Counted from the first letter of the stretch, positions 26,333 to 35,855 are shown. The stretch is DNA of 64,000 nucleotides from Pseudomonadota bacterium (GCA_023404095.1 JAEYDD010000074.1:155312-219311); one strand, 5' to 3'. Numbers and translations are program-made. The notes: generated by a model from the letters alone, not told the origin.

Positions 26333-27415
26333 ATGGCGCTGGCAGATCTCGCCCGCAAGGGGCTTTTCCTTTTCGATCCGGAGACGGCGCACGGGCTGTC
26401 GATCGCAGCCCTGAAGAGCGGCCTTGTGCCGGCTTGCGCGCAGAAGACCGACCCGCGCCTGCGGCAGACGGTGGCCGGCCTCGAATTTTCCAATCCCCTC
26501 GGCATGGCGGCCGGCTACGACAAGAACGCCGAAGTGCCCGAAGCCTTGCTGCGCCTCGGCTTCGGCTTTGCCGAGATCGGCACCGTCACCCCGAAGCCGC
26601 AATCCGGCAATCCGAAGCCGCGCATCTTCCGGCTGGCCGGCGACGAGGCGGTGATCAACCGGCTGGGCTTCAACAACGAGGGCCATGCCGCCGCCCTCGA
26701 GCGGCTGAAGTCGTGCGACCGCAATGCGCTGATCGGCGTCAATATCGGCGCCAACAAGGACAGCGAGGATCGCGTCGCCGACTACGTGGCCGGCATCCGC
26801 ACCTTCTATGTCGTCGCGCGATATTTCACCGCCAACATCTCCTCGCCAAACACTCCAGGCCTGCGCGACCTGCAGGCGCGGGAAAGCCTCGCGGCACTGC
26901 TTTCGGCGGTGCTTGCCGCCCGTGACGAACAGGCGGCGCGAAGCGGCCGCCGCGTTCCCGTGTTCCTGAAGATCGCACCCGACCTTACCGAGGAGGGCCT
27001 GGACGACATCGCCGAGGTGGCGCTCGCGCATGACCTCGATGGGCTGATCGTCTCCAACACCACGCTGTCGCGCGACGGCCTTTCCGACCGCACGCACGCG
27101 CACGAAGCCGGCGGCCTGTCAGGCAAGCCGCTGTTCGCCCGGTCCACCGCCGTGCTGGCCAAGATGCGCAAGCGTGTCGGCGGGGCACTACCGATCATCG
27201 GCGTCGGCGGCGTCCATTCGGCGGAAACGGCAGCGGAAAAGATCCGCGCCGGCGCCGACCTCGTGCAGCTGTATTCGTGCATGGTCTATGCCGGTCCCGG
27301 CCTGCCGGCCTCGATCGTCAAGGGCCTCTCGGCGCTCTGCGACCGGGAGCGGTTGGCCTCGATCCGCGACATCCGCGGCACGCGCACCGACTACTGGGCG
27401 GCGCAGAACCTCTGA
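26333..27415 (+). CDS. pyrD: Dihydroorotate dehydrogenase (quinone), class 2
   Basis: 360 aa, peripheral membrane flavoprotein that oxidises dihydroorotate to orotate with ubiquinone in pyrimidine synthesis. The N-terminal helix (LADLARKGLFLFDPETAHGL) is the membrane-binding extension of class 2. FMN and catalytic elements are NPLGMAAGYDKNAEVP, NRLGFNNEG and ANISSPNTPGLRDLQ with the catalytic Ser. The last 25 bases overlap the end of the convergent MATE gene. Confidence 0.96.
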   Translation: MALADLARKGLFLFDPETAHGLSIAALKSGLVPACAQKTDPRLRQTVAGLEFSNPLGMAAGYDKNAEVPEALLRLGFGFAEIGTVTPKPQSGNPKPRIFRLAGDEAVINRLGFNNEGHAAALERLKSCDRNALIGVNIGANKDSEDRVADYVAGIRTFYVVARYFTANISSPNTPGLRDLQARESLAALLSAVLAARDEQAARSGRRVPVFLKIAPDLTEEGLDDIAEVALAHDLDGLIVSNTTLSRDGLSDRTHAHEAGGLSGKPLFARSTAVLAKMRKRVGGALPIIGVGGVHSAETAAEKIRAGADLVQLYSCMVYAGPGLPASIVKGLSALCDRERLASIRDIRGTRTDYWAAQNL

Positions 27416-28743
27416 GCGGCGAGCCGGCGCACGCGGGCGGCCAGAAAAAGCCCGCGGCAGGCAAGGAAGACGTTGAGCGCCAGCCAGAGGCCATGATTGC
27501 CGTAATACGGCACGAACACGGCAAGGGCTAAAAGGTAAACGAGGAACGAGAGCAGCATCATGTTGCGCATCGTAGCCGACCATGTGGCGCCGATGTAGAC
27601 GCCGTCCATCTGGAAGGCGAGCGCACCGGTGATCGCCGTCAGTGCCGCCCAGGGAAGATAGGCTGCGGCCTCTGCGCGCACGCTTGGCGTCGTGGTCAGC
27701 AAGCCAATTACCGCCGGACCGAAGGCCAGGAAAATGACGGCCGAAGCGATGCCGAGCCCAAAGGACCAGACGAGGGTCAGCCGGACGGCGCGATCGAAGG
27801 CCGGCCGACAGCGGGCGCCGATCGCCCTGCCGACGATCTGCTCGGCCGCATTCGCCAGCCCGTCCAGATAGTAGCTGGCGACGAGGAAGATGTTCATCAG
27901 CACGGCATTGGCGGCGAGCGCAACCGGGCCGAACGAGGTGCCGATACGCGTCATCAGGGTAAATGCGCCGAGAAGCACGAAGGTACGGATCAGGATATCG
28001 CGATTGAGCGCAAACAGCGCCCGCATGCGCGGCAGCGAGAAGATCGTGCTCCAGGGTGACCGGTCGGCCGCCTTGAAACCGCGGATGACGACGAAGAGCC
28101 CCAGGAGCATGCCGGCGGTCTCGCCGATCAGGGCGCCGGCGGCGATACCTGCAACGCCGTAACCCCAGTGAAGTCCGAGCAAGATGGCGAGCACGATATT
28201 GACGCCGTTGATGGTCGCCTGCAGCAGAAGTCCCGTCGTGCCCTGCCCGCGGCCGAGCACGAAGCCGAGGATCGCATAGTTCGCAAGCGCCATCGGCCCG
28301 CCGAGGATGCGGATCGCAAAATAGGCAAGCGTCGCCTGGGCAACACCCGGCGGCGGTGCCATCACCGCAAGCCCGGCGCTGGATAGCAGGGGGGAAGCCG
28401 CGGCAATGGCAAGGCCGCAGAAGAGGGCGATGGCAAGCGATCGCCAGAAGATGGCCTGCTGCTCTACGTGATCTCCCCTGCCGAACGCCTGTGCGACGAG
28501 GCCGGTCGTCGAGGCGCGCAGGAAATTGAAGCTGCCGAGGATCAGGTCGAAAAGCACGGCCCCGACTGCGAGCCCGGCCAGCGCGTCGGCCGAACCGAGG
28601 CGGCCGGCGACCGCCGTGTTCGTCAGGCCGAGAAGCGGTGTCGTCAAAAAGCCGAGCGTCATCGGAACGGCGATCGAAAGGACAAGGCGGTGCGTCACCT
28701 CGAAGGCGCCGCTCCCCTCCTCCGAACTTTCCGATACCGCCAT
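27391..28743 (-). CDS. MATE family efflux transporter (DinF-like)
   Basis: 450 aa with 12 predicted helices in two homologous halves. HRLVLSIAVPMTLGFLTTPLLGLTNTAV and its counterpart in the second half (MTRIGTSFGPVALAANAVL) are typical of the DinF branch, which exports drugs or toxic compounds in exchange for Na+ or H+. The substrate is unknown. The 3' end overlaps pyrD tail to tail by 25 bases. Confidence 0.92.
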   Translation of the reverse strand: MAVSESSEEGSGAFEVTHRLVLSIAVPMTLGFLTTPLLGLTNTAVAGRLGSADALAGLAVGAVLFDLILGSFNFLRASTTGLVAQAFGRGDHVEQQAIFWRSLAIALFCGLAIAAASPLLSSAGLAVMAPPPGVAQATLAYFAIRILGGPMALANYAILGFVLGRGQGTTGLLLQATINGVNIVLAILLGLHWGYGVAGIAAGALIGETAGMLLGLFVVIRGFKAADRSPWSTIFSLPRMRALFALNRDILIRTFVLLGAFTLMTRIGTSFGPVALAANAVLMNIFLVASYYLDGLANAAEQIVGRAIGARCRPAFDRAVRLTLVWSFGLGIASAVIFLAFGPAVIGLLTTTPSVRAEAAAYLPWAALTAITGALAFQMDGVYIGATWSATMRNMMLLSFLVYLLALAVFVPYYGNHGLWLALNVFLACRGLFLAARVRRLAAQRFCAAQ

Positions 28744-28832
28744 GCGCTCGCCCTCGCGTCAGCCAAAGCCGGCGACGGGTGCCGCGGCTCTGGCAAGGCC
28801 CTCAAGTCAATTGCCGTTCGACGTGCGGGACG

Positions 28833-29333
28833 TCAGCTCGACAACACCATCGCCCAATAGGGCCGGTTGCCGGAAGAGGAATTTCTCGCCTCCGCCACAC
28901 CCAGCCCGCGATAGCCGGAGCCCAGCATGTTGGCGAGGTGCTTGGGGGAATCCACCCAGGCCTGGAAGGCACGCGCCGCGTCGCTCTGGCCGACGGCGAT
29001 GTTCTCGGCCGCCGGCAGCGGGACCTCCATGCCTTTCATGCGCTTGGCGAAGTTGGCGCCGATGCCGATGTTGTGCTCCATCTTGCCGGCGGCGGCCATG
29101 CGGCTCGCCTGGTCAGCCGCTGCCCGGGCCGCCGCGGGATCGCGCGAAAGAGGCTCCAGCCCGCGATCTCCGCGCAGCTTGTTGATCAGGGCAAGCGTGG
29201 GATCGGTCTGGTCGCTGGCGTCCGAAGCGATCTCGCCGACGGTGGAACAGCCCGCAATGGTCGCAGCCGTGATTCCGAGGGAGGCCGCAAGAAGAGTCCT
29301 GCGGGTGATGAGGTGCTTTTCGTTCGATATCAT
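28833..29333 (-). CDS. CAP/SCP-domain lipoprotein
   Basis: 166 aa. N-terminus RRTLLAASLG followed by TIAGC looks like a lipoprotein signal with a possible twin-arginine start. The body is a bacterial CAP domain: LINKLRGDRGLEPLSRDPA, MAAAGKMEHNIGIGANFAKR, AENIAVGQ and FQAWVDSPKHLANMLGSGYRGLGVA. CAP proteins are extracytoplasmic with various roles; the bacterial ones are little studied. It starts one base after the upstream gene's stop. Confidence 0.88.
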   Translation of the reverse strand: MISNEKHLITRRTLLAASLGITAATIAGCSTVGEIASDASDQTDPTLALINKLRGDRGLEPLSRDPAAARAAADQASRMAAAGKMEHNIGIGANFAKRMKGMEVPLPAAENIAVGQSDAARAFQAWVDSPKHLANMLGSGYRGLGVAEARNSSSGNRPYWAMVLSS

Positions 29334-29334
29334 G

Positions 29335-29601
29335 TCAACGCTTGTAGCTCAGGACGCGGATGAGGATGAAGACCGGCACGACGATCACCGCGCCCAGCAT
29401 CAGGTAGTCGCCGACGCGACCGAGCGCGGCAAAACCCGTTTCCCAGAGATTGATGACGAAATCACGGACGGCGCGCAGGATATCGTCCGGATAGAGGCCG
29501 AGGACGGACATCAGGAAGCCGAGCGCCACCGACAGGATCAGTAGTTTCACCACGATGCGAAACGGCGTGTCGCCGAGAAACCTGTTGACGCCGTCCGACA
29601 T
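29335..29601 (-). CDS. Small two-helix membrane protein (DUF6460-like)
   Basis: 88 aa. Two membrane helices (VVKLLILSVALGFLMSVLGL and YLMLGAVIVVPVFILIRVL) flank a short loop YPDDILRAVRDFVINLW. This pattern is common in Rhizobiales as an uncharacterised family. AGGAG precedes the ATG at 29601, and MSDGVNRFLG is the natural N-terminus. It is followed after one base by the CAP lipoprotein gene, so the two form an operon. Confidence 0.8.
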   Translation of the reverse strand: MSDGVNRFLGDTPFRIVVKLLILSVALGFLMSVLGLYPDDILRAVRDFVINLWETGFAALGRVGDYLMLGAVIVVPVFILIRVLSYKR

Positions 29602-29697
29602 GCTGCCTGCTCCTGTTCTGTTCGCCGCAACGAATCTGCTTGCGTTTTGCCCGTGCTTGCCGAATAGCGATGCCACCTCACGCAAAAAGACGCAACC

Positions 29698-30639
29698 ATG
29701 ACCATCGCCTCGCAGCATTCCTCCGGCGACATCCTCGCCGACCGCCGCGCCGACTATGCCCGCATGCTCGCCGAAGGTGGCGATTTTTCGGGCGCCGCCG
29801 AACTTATGGAGCAGGCGCTGGAGATATCGCCCGGCTGGGCGGCCGGCTGGTTCCGGCTTGCGGAGTATGCCGAGAAGGCGGGAAGCGTTCCGATCGCTGC
29901 GGCCGCGTTAGGCCGTGTGCTGGAACTCGCACCGGAGGATCCGTTTGGAGCCGGGCTTCGGCTGGCGGTGCTCGGTGCTGCGGACGTCCCCGCCACACCG
30001 CCGACGCGCTATGTCGAACAGCTCTTTGACGACTACGCGCAGCGCTTCGACACCGCGCTGGTCGAGAAGCTGGACTACAGCGTTCCGCAGAAACTGGCTG
30101 CGCTGGTCGCAGACGGCATTTCCAGCGAACGCTTTGCCCATGTGACCGATCTGGGATGCGGCACCGGTCTCTTCGGTGAGCGCATTCGCGCGCGCGCCGA
30201 TTTTCTCGAAGGCTTCGACCTTTCGGCAAACATGCTGGCCAAGGCACGGGAAAAGCGGGTCTATGACCGCCTGGCGCAGGCGGACCTGTCGCTGCCACCA
30301 TCGGAGAGCGGCGTATTCGAGGCCGACCTGACGCCCGGCCGCGCCGACCTTGCCAGCGCCGCCGACGTGCTGATGTACCTCGGCGAACTCACGCCCGTTT
30401 TTGCGATCGCATTTCGCCTGATTGCGCCACGCGGTCACTTCGCTTTCTCGGTTGAGGATGCCGGGGCGGAAGAGACCTATGTACTGCGCTCATCGCTGCG
30501 CTATGCGCACGCCGAAACCTACGTGCGTCAGCGGGCCGAGCAAGGCGGATTCGATCTGCTCCAGAGCCGGCAAACGGTCATACGCATGGATGCCGGCGCA
30601 CCTGTCACGGGCAGGCTCTACCTCGCTCAACGTCGCTGA
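29698..30639 (+). CDS. SAM-dependent methyltransferase with N-terminal TPR-like repeats
   Basis: 313 aa. Residues 1-75 are two tetratricopeptide-like helices (MLAEGGDFSGAAELMEQALE, AGWFRLAEYAEKAGSVPIAA). The C-terminal class I methyltransferase domain begins at about 140 with VTDLGCGTGLFGERI (SAM site) and LEGFDLSANMLAKAREK. Such TPR-methyltransferase fusions are widespread in alphaproteobacteria; the acceptor is not known. The start is divergent from the DUF6460-like gene with 96 bases between them. Confidence 0.87.
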   Translation: MTIASQHSSGDILADRRADYARMLAEGGDFSGAAELMEQALEISPGWAAGWFRLAEYAEKAGSVPIAAAALGRVLELAPEDPFGAGLRLAVLGAADVPATPPTRYVEQLFDDYAQRFDTALVEKLDYSVPQKLAALVADGISSERFAHVTDLGCGTGLFGERIRARADFLEGFDLSANMLAKAREKRVYDRLAQADLSLPPSESGVFEADLTPGRADLASAADVLMYLGELTPVFAIAFRLIAPRGHFAFSVEDAGAEETYVLRSSLRYAHAETYVRQRAEQGGFDLLQSRQTVIRMDAGAPVTGRLYLAQRR

Positions 30640-30711
30640 CGCAGCAACCTTCCGGCTTGCTTATGCTGCGCCGCAATATAAAACAGATTCATTATCCACG
30701 CGGAGACTTCG

Positions 30712-31347
30712 ATGAGCGGCGACAAGCGGCGCTTCGGCTTCTGGAACCCTGCTCCCACGCGCCATTCCGCGCTTGAGGACGCGCAGGGCATTTTCACGGG
30801 CAGCATGGTCGCCGCACTGGGATTGACGCTGATCGGCAGCGCCGGGCTCGTTGCAAGCGGGATCGCGGGCGTCGCCTTCATCCTGCATTACCTTACGGGC
30901 TACAGCTTCGGCCTTCATTATACCGTGTTGAACATGCCGTTTTATGCGCTGTCCCTCTCTCGGCTCGGCAAGGCGTTCACGATCAAGACGTTTATCGCCG
31001 TTGGCCTGACCTCGCTGATCACGGAAATCCAGCCGCGATATCTCAAGATCGAGACGCTCGATCCCGTCTGGGCGGCATTGCTTGCGGGAATTCTGGTCGG
31101 GTTCGGGCTGCTGGCGCTGTACCGCCATCGCGCAAGCCTTGGGGGGCTCGGCATCCTTGCCGTCTACCTGCAGGACCGCTTCGGGATCCGGGCCGGGCTG
31201 GTGCAATTGGGCTTCGATCTCGTCGTGCTCGCGGCAGCTTTTGCCGTTGCCGCGCCCTATATCGTGCTATGTTCGGTGATCGGCGCCATCGTGCTGAACC
31301 TGTTTCTGACGATCAACCATCGCGCCGACCGCTACATCGCCATGTAA
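30712..31347 (+). CDS. YitT family membrane protein
   Basis: 211 aa, five to six helices. GLTLIGSAGLVASGIAGVAFILHYLTGYSFG and LHYTVLNMPFYALSLSRLGKAFTIKT mark the YitT (DUF161) family; the second cytoplasmic DUF2179 domain of longer members is absent. Function unproven. GGAG lies six bases before the ATG. Confidence 0.88.
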   Translation: MSGDKRRFGFWNPAPTRHSALEDAQGIFTGSMVAALGLTLIGSAGLVASGIAGVAFILHYLTGYSFGLHYTVLNMPFYALSLSRLGKAFTIKTFIAVGLTSLITEIQPRYLKIETLDPVWAALLAGILVGFGLLALYRHRASLGGLGILAVYLQDRFGIRAGLVQLGFDLVVLAAAFAVAAPYIVLCSVIGAIVLNLFLTINHRADRYIAM

Positions 31348-31350
31348 AGC

Positions 31351-31377
31351 GGGCGGCACATGGCCGCCCCCCTTTTC
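31351..31377 (+). terminator. Rho-independent terminator of the YitT gene
   Basis: GGGCGGC (31351-31357) / GCCGCCC (31363-31369) with a five-base loop, then CCC and TTTT, three bases after the stop codon. Confidence 0.72.
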
Positions 31378-31387
31378 ACAAACCGCG

Positions 31388-31849
31388 TCAGGCAGCCTTT
31401 GCCGGCTTGTCGATCGGGTGCTGGGAGCGGAAGCCGACCGCCAAGCGGTTCCAGATGTTGATCGTGCCGATCGCAACGGTCACCTTCGTCATTTCCTCCT
31501 CGGAAAATTGCGCCTTCAAAGCCTCGTAGGCCTCGTCCGGAGCTCCCGTCCGAGCGATGTCGGTCACCGCATCGACCCAGCCGAGCAGCGCACGTTCGCG
31601 ATCGTCGTAGACCGGCGATTCCTTCCAGACCGACATCATGTTGATCCACTGCTCGGACAGACCATCGTGGCGCGACTCCTTGACGTGCATGTCGACACAA
31701 AAGGCGCAGCCGTTGATGATCGAGGCGCGTAGCTTGATCAGATGGATGAAGCGGCGCTCGAGCCCCGAATTCTGTACGAACTCCTCCAGGGCCACGACGG
31801 CCTTGTAGGATTCGGGGGATGCTTTGAAGAAATTGAAACGCGGTTGCAT
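31388..31849 (-). CDS. AhpD/carboxymuconolactone decarboxylase-like peroxidase
   Basis: 153 aa, all-helical AhpD-like domain. The redox pair is in GCAFCVDMHVKES (CxxC plus the downstream His), as in alkylhydroperoxidases that reduce peroxides with a disulfide cycle. It follows an Rrf2 regulator by 23 bases in the same direction; this pairing is common and suggests redox or stress control. The true reductant is not apparent. Confidence 0.9.
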   Translation of the reverse strand: MQPRFNFFKASPESYKAVVALEEFVQNSGLERRFIHLIKLRASIINGCAFCVDMHVKESRHDGLSEQWINMMSVWKESPVYDDRERALLGWVDAVTDIARTGAPDEAYEALKAQFSEEEMTKVTVAIGTINIWNRLAVGFRSQHPIDKPAKAA

Positions 31850-31872
31850 GGTCTTTCCTCTCGGTTGCTGTT

Positions 31873-32373
31873 TCAGCTGGATTTACGTTCATGCTGCTCG
31901 AGGAAGGTACAGCCACGTGCCGCGACCGCGCCATCCTTGTCTTGCTCGGCCAGTTGGCCGAGGACCGCGGCGATGGTGGTCTTCGCCAGTTCGTCACGGT
32001 AGGCGCGTTCCGCCCTCAGCATCGCCGCGTTGATCTGGCAGGGCCGGGTCATGTAGCGCTGGGGCAGCGGGTTCGGCCCGCGCTGCCGGATCTCCTTGCA
32101 GCGGAAGGCCGGCTCCCGGCCCTCCACGGCAAGCACGACGTCGAGAAGGGTGACCTCGTCGGCTCCGCGCGACAGGCGGTAGCCGCCGCGGGGGCCCGGA
32201 ACGGTTTGAAGGATCCCTGCCGCCGACAGAGCCTGAAGATGCTTCAGCAGGTAGCTGGTGGACACGCCGTGGAAGTCCGCCAGGGCTGCCGCCGACAGCA
32301 CGCCACCGGGTGAAAGGCCGGACAGCATCGCCACGCTATGGATCGCCTGTTCAACGCCGTCGCTGAGTTTCAA
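31873..32373 (-). CDS. Rrf2 family transcriptional regulator
   Basis: 166 aa. The Rrf2 winged helix (HSVAMLSGL, VSTSYLLKHLQALSAAGILQTVPGPRGGYRLSR) is complete. Three cysteines lie in the C-terminal half (FRCKEI, TRPCQI, ARGCTF), but not in the C-X5-C-X5/7-C spacing of IscR/NsrR, so a classic iron-sulfur cluster site is doubtful; a thiol switch is possible. It most likely represses itself and the AhpD-like gene through palindromes just upstream. Confidence 0.9.
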   Translation of the reverse strand: MKLSDGVEQAIHSVAMLSGLSPGGVLSAAALADFHGVSTSYLLKHLQALSAAGILQTVPGPRGGYRLSRGADEVTLLDVVLAVEGREPAFRCKEIRQRGPNPLPQRYMTRPCQINAAMLRAERAYRDELAKTTIAAVLGQLAEQDKDGAVAARGCTFLEQHERKSS

Positions 32374-32390
32374 GATCGCCTCCTTATTCG

Positions 32391-32422
32391 TGGATATTTT
32401 TTATCCATGATTATCATGCATG
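32391..32422. promoter_or_regulatory. Nested palindromes upstream of the Rrf2 gene
   Basis: TGGATA (32391-32396) / TATCCA (32402-32407) with a five-base T spacer, and a perfect 13-base palindrome CATGATTATCATG (32406-32418). The second extends to a 21-base imperfect repeat (32402-32422, eight of ten arm bases matching). Placement 18-50 bases upstream of the start is what an autorepressor operator would have. Confidence 0.6.
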
Positions 32423-32533
32423 TCAAGGCCGCTCGATCTGGCCGCCTTGGAACAACCGTAACGCCTTGAATTGGCGTGTGATCGCGCGGGAAAAGCATTT
32501 TCCGCCGAGAGGAATCTGCGATAGCCTCGCCTC

Positions 32534-35116
32534 GTGAACACAAACGATTCCAGCCAGCCGGGCGCTGATGCCCTGCCGCGCTCCTTTACCGACTGGTTTG
32601 CGGCGCGGGGCTGGGCTCCACGCGCCCATCAGATGGAACTGCTCGCGCGGGCACACGCCGGCGAAAGCCTGCTCCTGATCGCGCCGACGGGCGCGGGCAA
32701 GACGCTGGCCGGTTTCCTGCCGTCCCTCACGGATCTTCACGCGCGCGGGCGCATGCAGCCGGGGTCGGCCTTTACCGGGATCCACACGCTCTACATCTCG
32801 CCGCTCAAGGCACTGGCCGTCGATATCGAGCGCAACCTGACGATCCCGGTCGTGGAAATGGGACTGCCGGTTCGGATCGAGACGCGCACGGGCGACACGC
32901 CGCAATCCAAGCGCCAGCGCCAGCGACTCAATCCGCCCGATATCCTTTTGACAACACCCGAGCAGGTGGCGCTGCTGATCGCCAACGGCGAGGCGGAACG
33001 CTTCTTCAAGGATCTCAAGTTTGTGGTGTTCGACGAGTTGCACTCGCTCGTCACGTCCAAGCGCGGGCACCTTTTGTCGCTTGGCCTTTCGCGACTGCGC
33101 AAGCTGGCGCCCGGCCTGCGCACGATCGGGCTCTCCGCAACGGTCGCCGAACCGATGGACCTGCGGCGCTGGCTGGTGGAACAGGTGGCGGGCACCGACA
33201 ATCACGCCGGGCTGGTACGGGGACCGGAGGGCGCAAGGCCGATCATCACCATCCTCAAGAGCGAAGAGCGCGTCCCCTGGTCCGGCCATTCGGCCCGTTA
33301 CGCCATGCCCGAGGTCTACCAGGCGATCCGCGAGCACCGCACCGCGCTGTTGTTCGTCAACACGCGCAGCCAGGCGGAAATGCTGTTTCAGGAGCTGTGG
33401 AACATCAACGAGGATACCCTGCCGATCGCGCTGCATCACGGCTCGCTGGACGTCGCGCAACGGCGCAAGGTGGAGGCGGCAATGGCTGAAAACCGGTTGC
33501 GGGCCGTGGTCGCTACCTCCACGCTCGACCTCGGCATCGACTGGGGCGATGTCGATCTCGTCATCCATGTCGGCGCACCGAAGGGCGCCTCGCGGCTCGC
33601 TCAGCGCATCGGCCGCGCCAACCACCGGATGGACGAGCCCAGCCGGGCGATCCTGGTGCCGGCCAACCGCTTCGAAGTGATGGAATGCCAGGCGGCGCTG
33701 GATGCCAACTATATCGGCGCGCAGGACACGCCGCCTATGACCGACGGGGCGCTGGATGTGCTGGCGCAGCACGTCTTGGGGATGGCCTGTGCGGCACCCT
33801 TCGACGAAGAGGCTCTCTTTTCCGAGATCACCTCCGCCGCCCCATATGCGGCGCTTCCCCGGCAGACGTTTTCGCGCGTGGTCGACTTCGTCGCAACCGG
33901 CGGCTACGCGCTTCGCACCTATGAGCGCTACGCCAGAATCCGCAAGACGAAGGAAGGGCTCTGGCGCGTCTCCAACCCGCAGGTCGCCCAGCAGTATCGG
34001 CTGAACCTCGGCACGATCGTCGAGATGCCGATGCTCAACCTGCGGCTCGTCAGGCGCAATGCGCGCGGCTCCCTCGGCCGTGGCGGGGCTTCGCTCGGCA
34101 AGGTCGAGGAGTATTTCCTGGAGACCATGTCGCCGGGCGACACGTTCCTCTTCGCCGGAAAGGTGCTGCGCTTCGAGGGTATCCGCGAGAACGAATGCCT
34201 CGTCAGTCAGGCTTTCTCCCTCGATCCGAAGGTGCCGGTCTACGCGGGCGGGAAGTTCCCGCTTTCCACCTATCTTGCCGAGCAGGTGCGCGCCATGCTG
34301 GCCGATCCGGACCAATGGCGGGCATTGCCGGACCAGGTGCGCGACTGGCTGTCGATCCAGCGCGACGTTTCCATGCTGCCGAAACGCGACGAGTTGCTGA
34401 TCGAGACCTTCCCGCGCGGCAGCCGCCACTACATGGTCATCTACGCCTTCGAAGGCAGGCTGGCGCACCAGACCCTCGGCATGCTGCTGACGCGGCGACT
34501 GGAGCGGGCCGGGCTGAAGCCGCTCGGGTTCGTGGCGACCGACTATTCGCTCGCCGTCTGGGCGCTGGAGGATCTGGCAGGCGCGTTCAAGTCGCGCCGG
34601 CCTTCGTTGGGAGAACTTTTCGACGAAGACATGCTCGGCGACGATCTGGAGGCCTGGCTCGACGAAAGCTGGATGCTGAAGCGGACCTTCCGCAATTGCG
34701 CCGTGATTGCCGGGCTAATCGACCAGCGCCATCCCGGCAAGGAGAAGAGCGGACGTCAAGTGACCGTGTCGGCCGACCTGATCTACGACGTGCTGCGCAG
34801 CCACGAGCCCGACCATATCCTGCTGGAGGCGACGCGACAGGATGCGGCATCGGGGCTTTTGGACATCGCAAGGCTCGGCGCTATGCTGATGCGAATCAAG
34901 GGCCACATCACGCACAGGGCGCTCGAACGGATCTCGCCGCTCGCCGTTCCGGTGATGCTGGAGATCGGCAAGGAACCGGTTTCGGGCGAGGCGCACGATT
35001 CGGTTCTTGCCGAAGCCGCCGAGGACCTGATCGCCGAGGCCATGGGTGACACGGAGATGCGCGAAGGATCGCACGGGGAATGGCCGGACGATTTCGGCGC
35101 GCAGAGACGACATTGA
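32534..35116 (+). CDS. Ligase-associated DEXH-box DNA repair helicase (Lhr-like)
   Basis: 860 aa. Walker A is APTGAGKTLAGFLP, the DEAD-type box is VVFDELHSLVTSKRG, motif III is GLSATV, and motifs V-VI appear in ATSTLDLGIDWGDVD and RLAQRIGRANHR. The C-terminal half is the Lhr winged-helix and DUF4942-like region. The family is linked to DNA ligases and the PdeM nuclease in many alphaproteobacteria; PdeM follows here at 13 bases, the ligase being elsewhere. The start codon is a GTG at 32534; a ribosome binding site is weak, so the exact start is uncertain. Confidence 0.9.
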   Translation: MNTNDSSQPGADALPRSFTDWFAARGWAPRAHQMELLARAHAGESLLLIAPTGAGKTLAGFLPSLTDLHARGRMQPGSAFTGIHTLYISPLKALAVDIERNLTIPVVEMGLPVRIETRTGDTPQSKRQRQRLNPPDILLTTPEQVALLIANGEAERFFKDLKFVVFDELHSLVTSKRGHLLSLGLSRLRKLAPGLRTIGLSATVAEPMDLRRWLVEQVAGTDNHAGLVRGPEGARPIITILKSEERVPWSGHSARYAMPEVYQAIREHRTALLFVNTRSQAEMLFQELWNINEDTLPIALHHGSLDVAQRRKVEAAMAENRLRAVVATSTLDLGIDWGDVDLVIHVGAPKGASRLAQRIGRANHRMDEPSRAILVPANRFEVMECQAALDANYIGAQDTPPMTDGALDVLAQHVLGMACAAPFDEEALFSEITSAAPYAALPRQTFSRVVDFVATGGYALRTYERYARIRKTKEGLWRVSNPQVAQQYRLNLGTIVEMPMLNLRLVRRNARGSLGRGGASLGKVEEYFLETMSPGDTFLFAGKVLRFEGIRENECLVSQAFSLDPKVPVYAGGKFPLSTYLAEQVRAMLADPDQWRALPDQVRDWLSIQRDVSMLPKRDELLIETFPRGSRHYMVIYAFEGRLAHQTLGMLLTRRLERAGLKPLGFVATDYSLAVWALEDLAGAFKSRRPSLGELFDEDMLGDDLEAWLDESWMLKRTFRNCAVIAGLIDQRHPGKEKSGRQVTVSADLIYDVLRSHEPDHILLEATRQDAASGLLDIARLGAMLMRIKGHITHRALERISPLAVPVMLEIGKEPVSGEAHDSVLAEAAEDLIAEAMGDTEMREGSHGEWPDDFGAQRRH

Positions 35117-35129
35117 AGCGGGAATTTAT

Positions 35130-35855
35130 ATGAACAGGCTGGCCCTGGCGGCCGCACAGATCGAGGATTTCGGTTCGCTGACGGCCCGGACGGTCGTGGC
35201 CGGCGTCGAGGCGATGTGCGACCCCTTTGGCGCGCTCTATCTCCCGCAGACGCGCCTTCTGGTCATTTCCGACCTGCACCTCGAAAAGGGCGCCGCCTTC
35301 GCGCGCCGCGGCATGTTGCTGCCGCCCTACGATACGCTTGCGACCCTGAAGATCCTTTCGGCTGTCATCGCCCGGCACGATCCGGCGATCGTGGTCAGCC
35401 TCGGGGACAATTTCCACGACCGGGTCGGCTCAGCCCACCTGCCGGACATGTTCCGCCGGGAGATCGCGGAGATGGCGCGCGGACGCGACTGGATCTGGAT
35501 CAACGGAAACCACGATCCGGACGGTGCGACCGGTCTGCCAGGGCAGTCGGCGGATGAACTGCACTATGCCGGCCTCGCCTTTCGCCACGAGCCGTCGCTC
35601 AGCGCCGGCCATGGCGAGATCGCCGGCCATCTCCATCCGTCCGCGACCGTCCGCCGCCGCGACAAGTCGGTGCGCCGCCCGTGCTTTGCGACCGACGGCC
35701 GCCGGATGCTGATGCCCGCCTTCGGCGTTACCACCGGCGGGCTTGACCTGCGCCACCGCGCCATGGCGGGCCTGTTCGAGCGCGAAAACCTCATCGCCCA
35801 TCTGCTCGGCCGCGACCGGGTCTATTCCGTCCGCTTTTCCAACCTGCTTGCCTGA
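35130..35855 (+). CDS. pdeM: Ligase-associated endonuclease PdeM
   Basis: 241-aa calcineurin-like metallophosphoesterase. Metal motifs are all present: ISDLHLEKG, SLGDNFHDR, WINGNHDPD and AGHLHPSA. The family is a DNA repair nuclease linked to Lhr-like helicases and ligases. It starts 13 bases after the helicase stop, so both should be co-transcribed. The upstream in-frame extension overlapping the helicase is rejected. Confidence 0.9.
   Translation: MNRLALAAAQIEDFGSLTARTVVAGVEAMCDPFGALYLPQTRLLVISDLHLEKGAAFARRGMLLPPYDTLATLKILSAVIARHDPAIVVSLGDNFHDRVGSAHLPDMFRREIAEMARGRDWIWINGNHDPDGATGLPGQSADELHYAGLAFRHEPSLSAGHGEIAGHLHPSATVRRRDKSVRRPCFATDGRRMLMPAFGVTTGGLDLRHRAMAGLFERENLIAHLLGRDRVYSVRFSNLLA

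Noticed and set aside
32423..34468. A 681-codon minus-strand open frame opposite the repair helicase
   Set aside because: No domain; the helicase motifs are clear on the plus strand.
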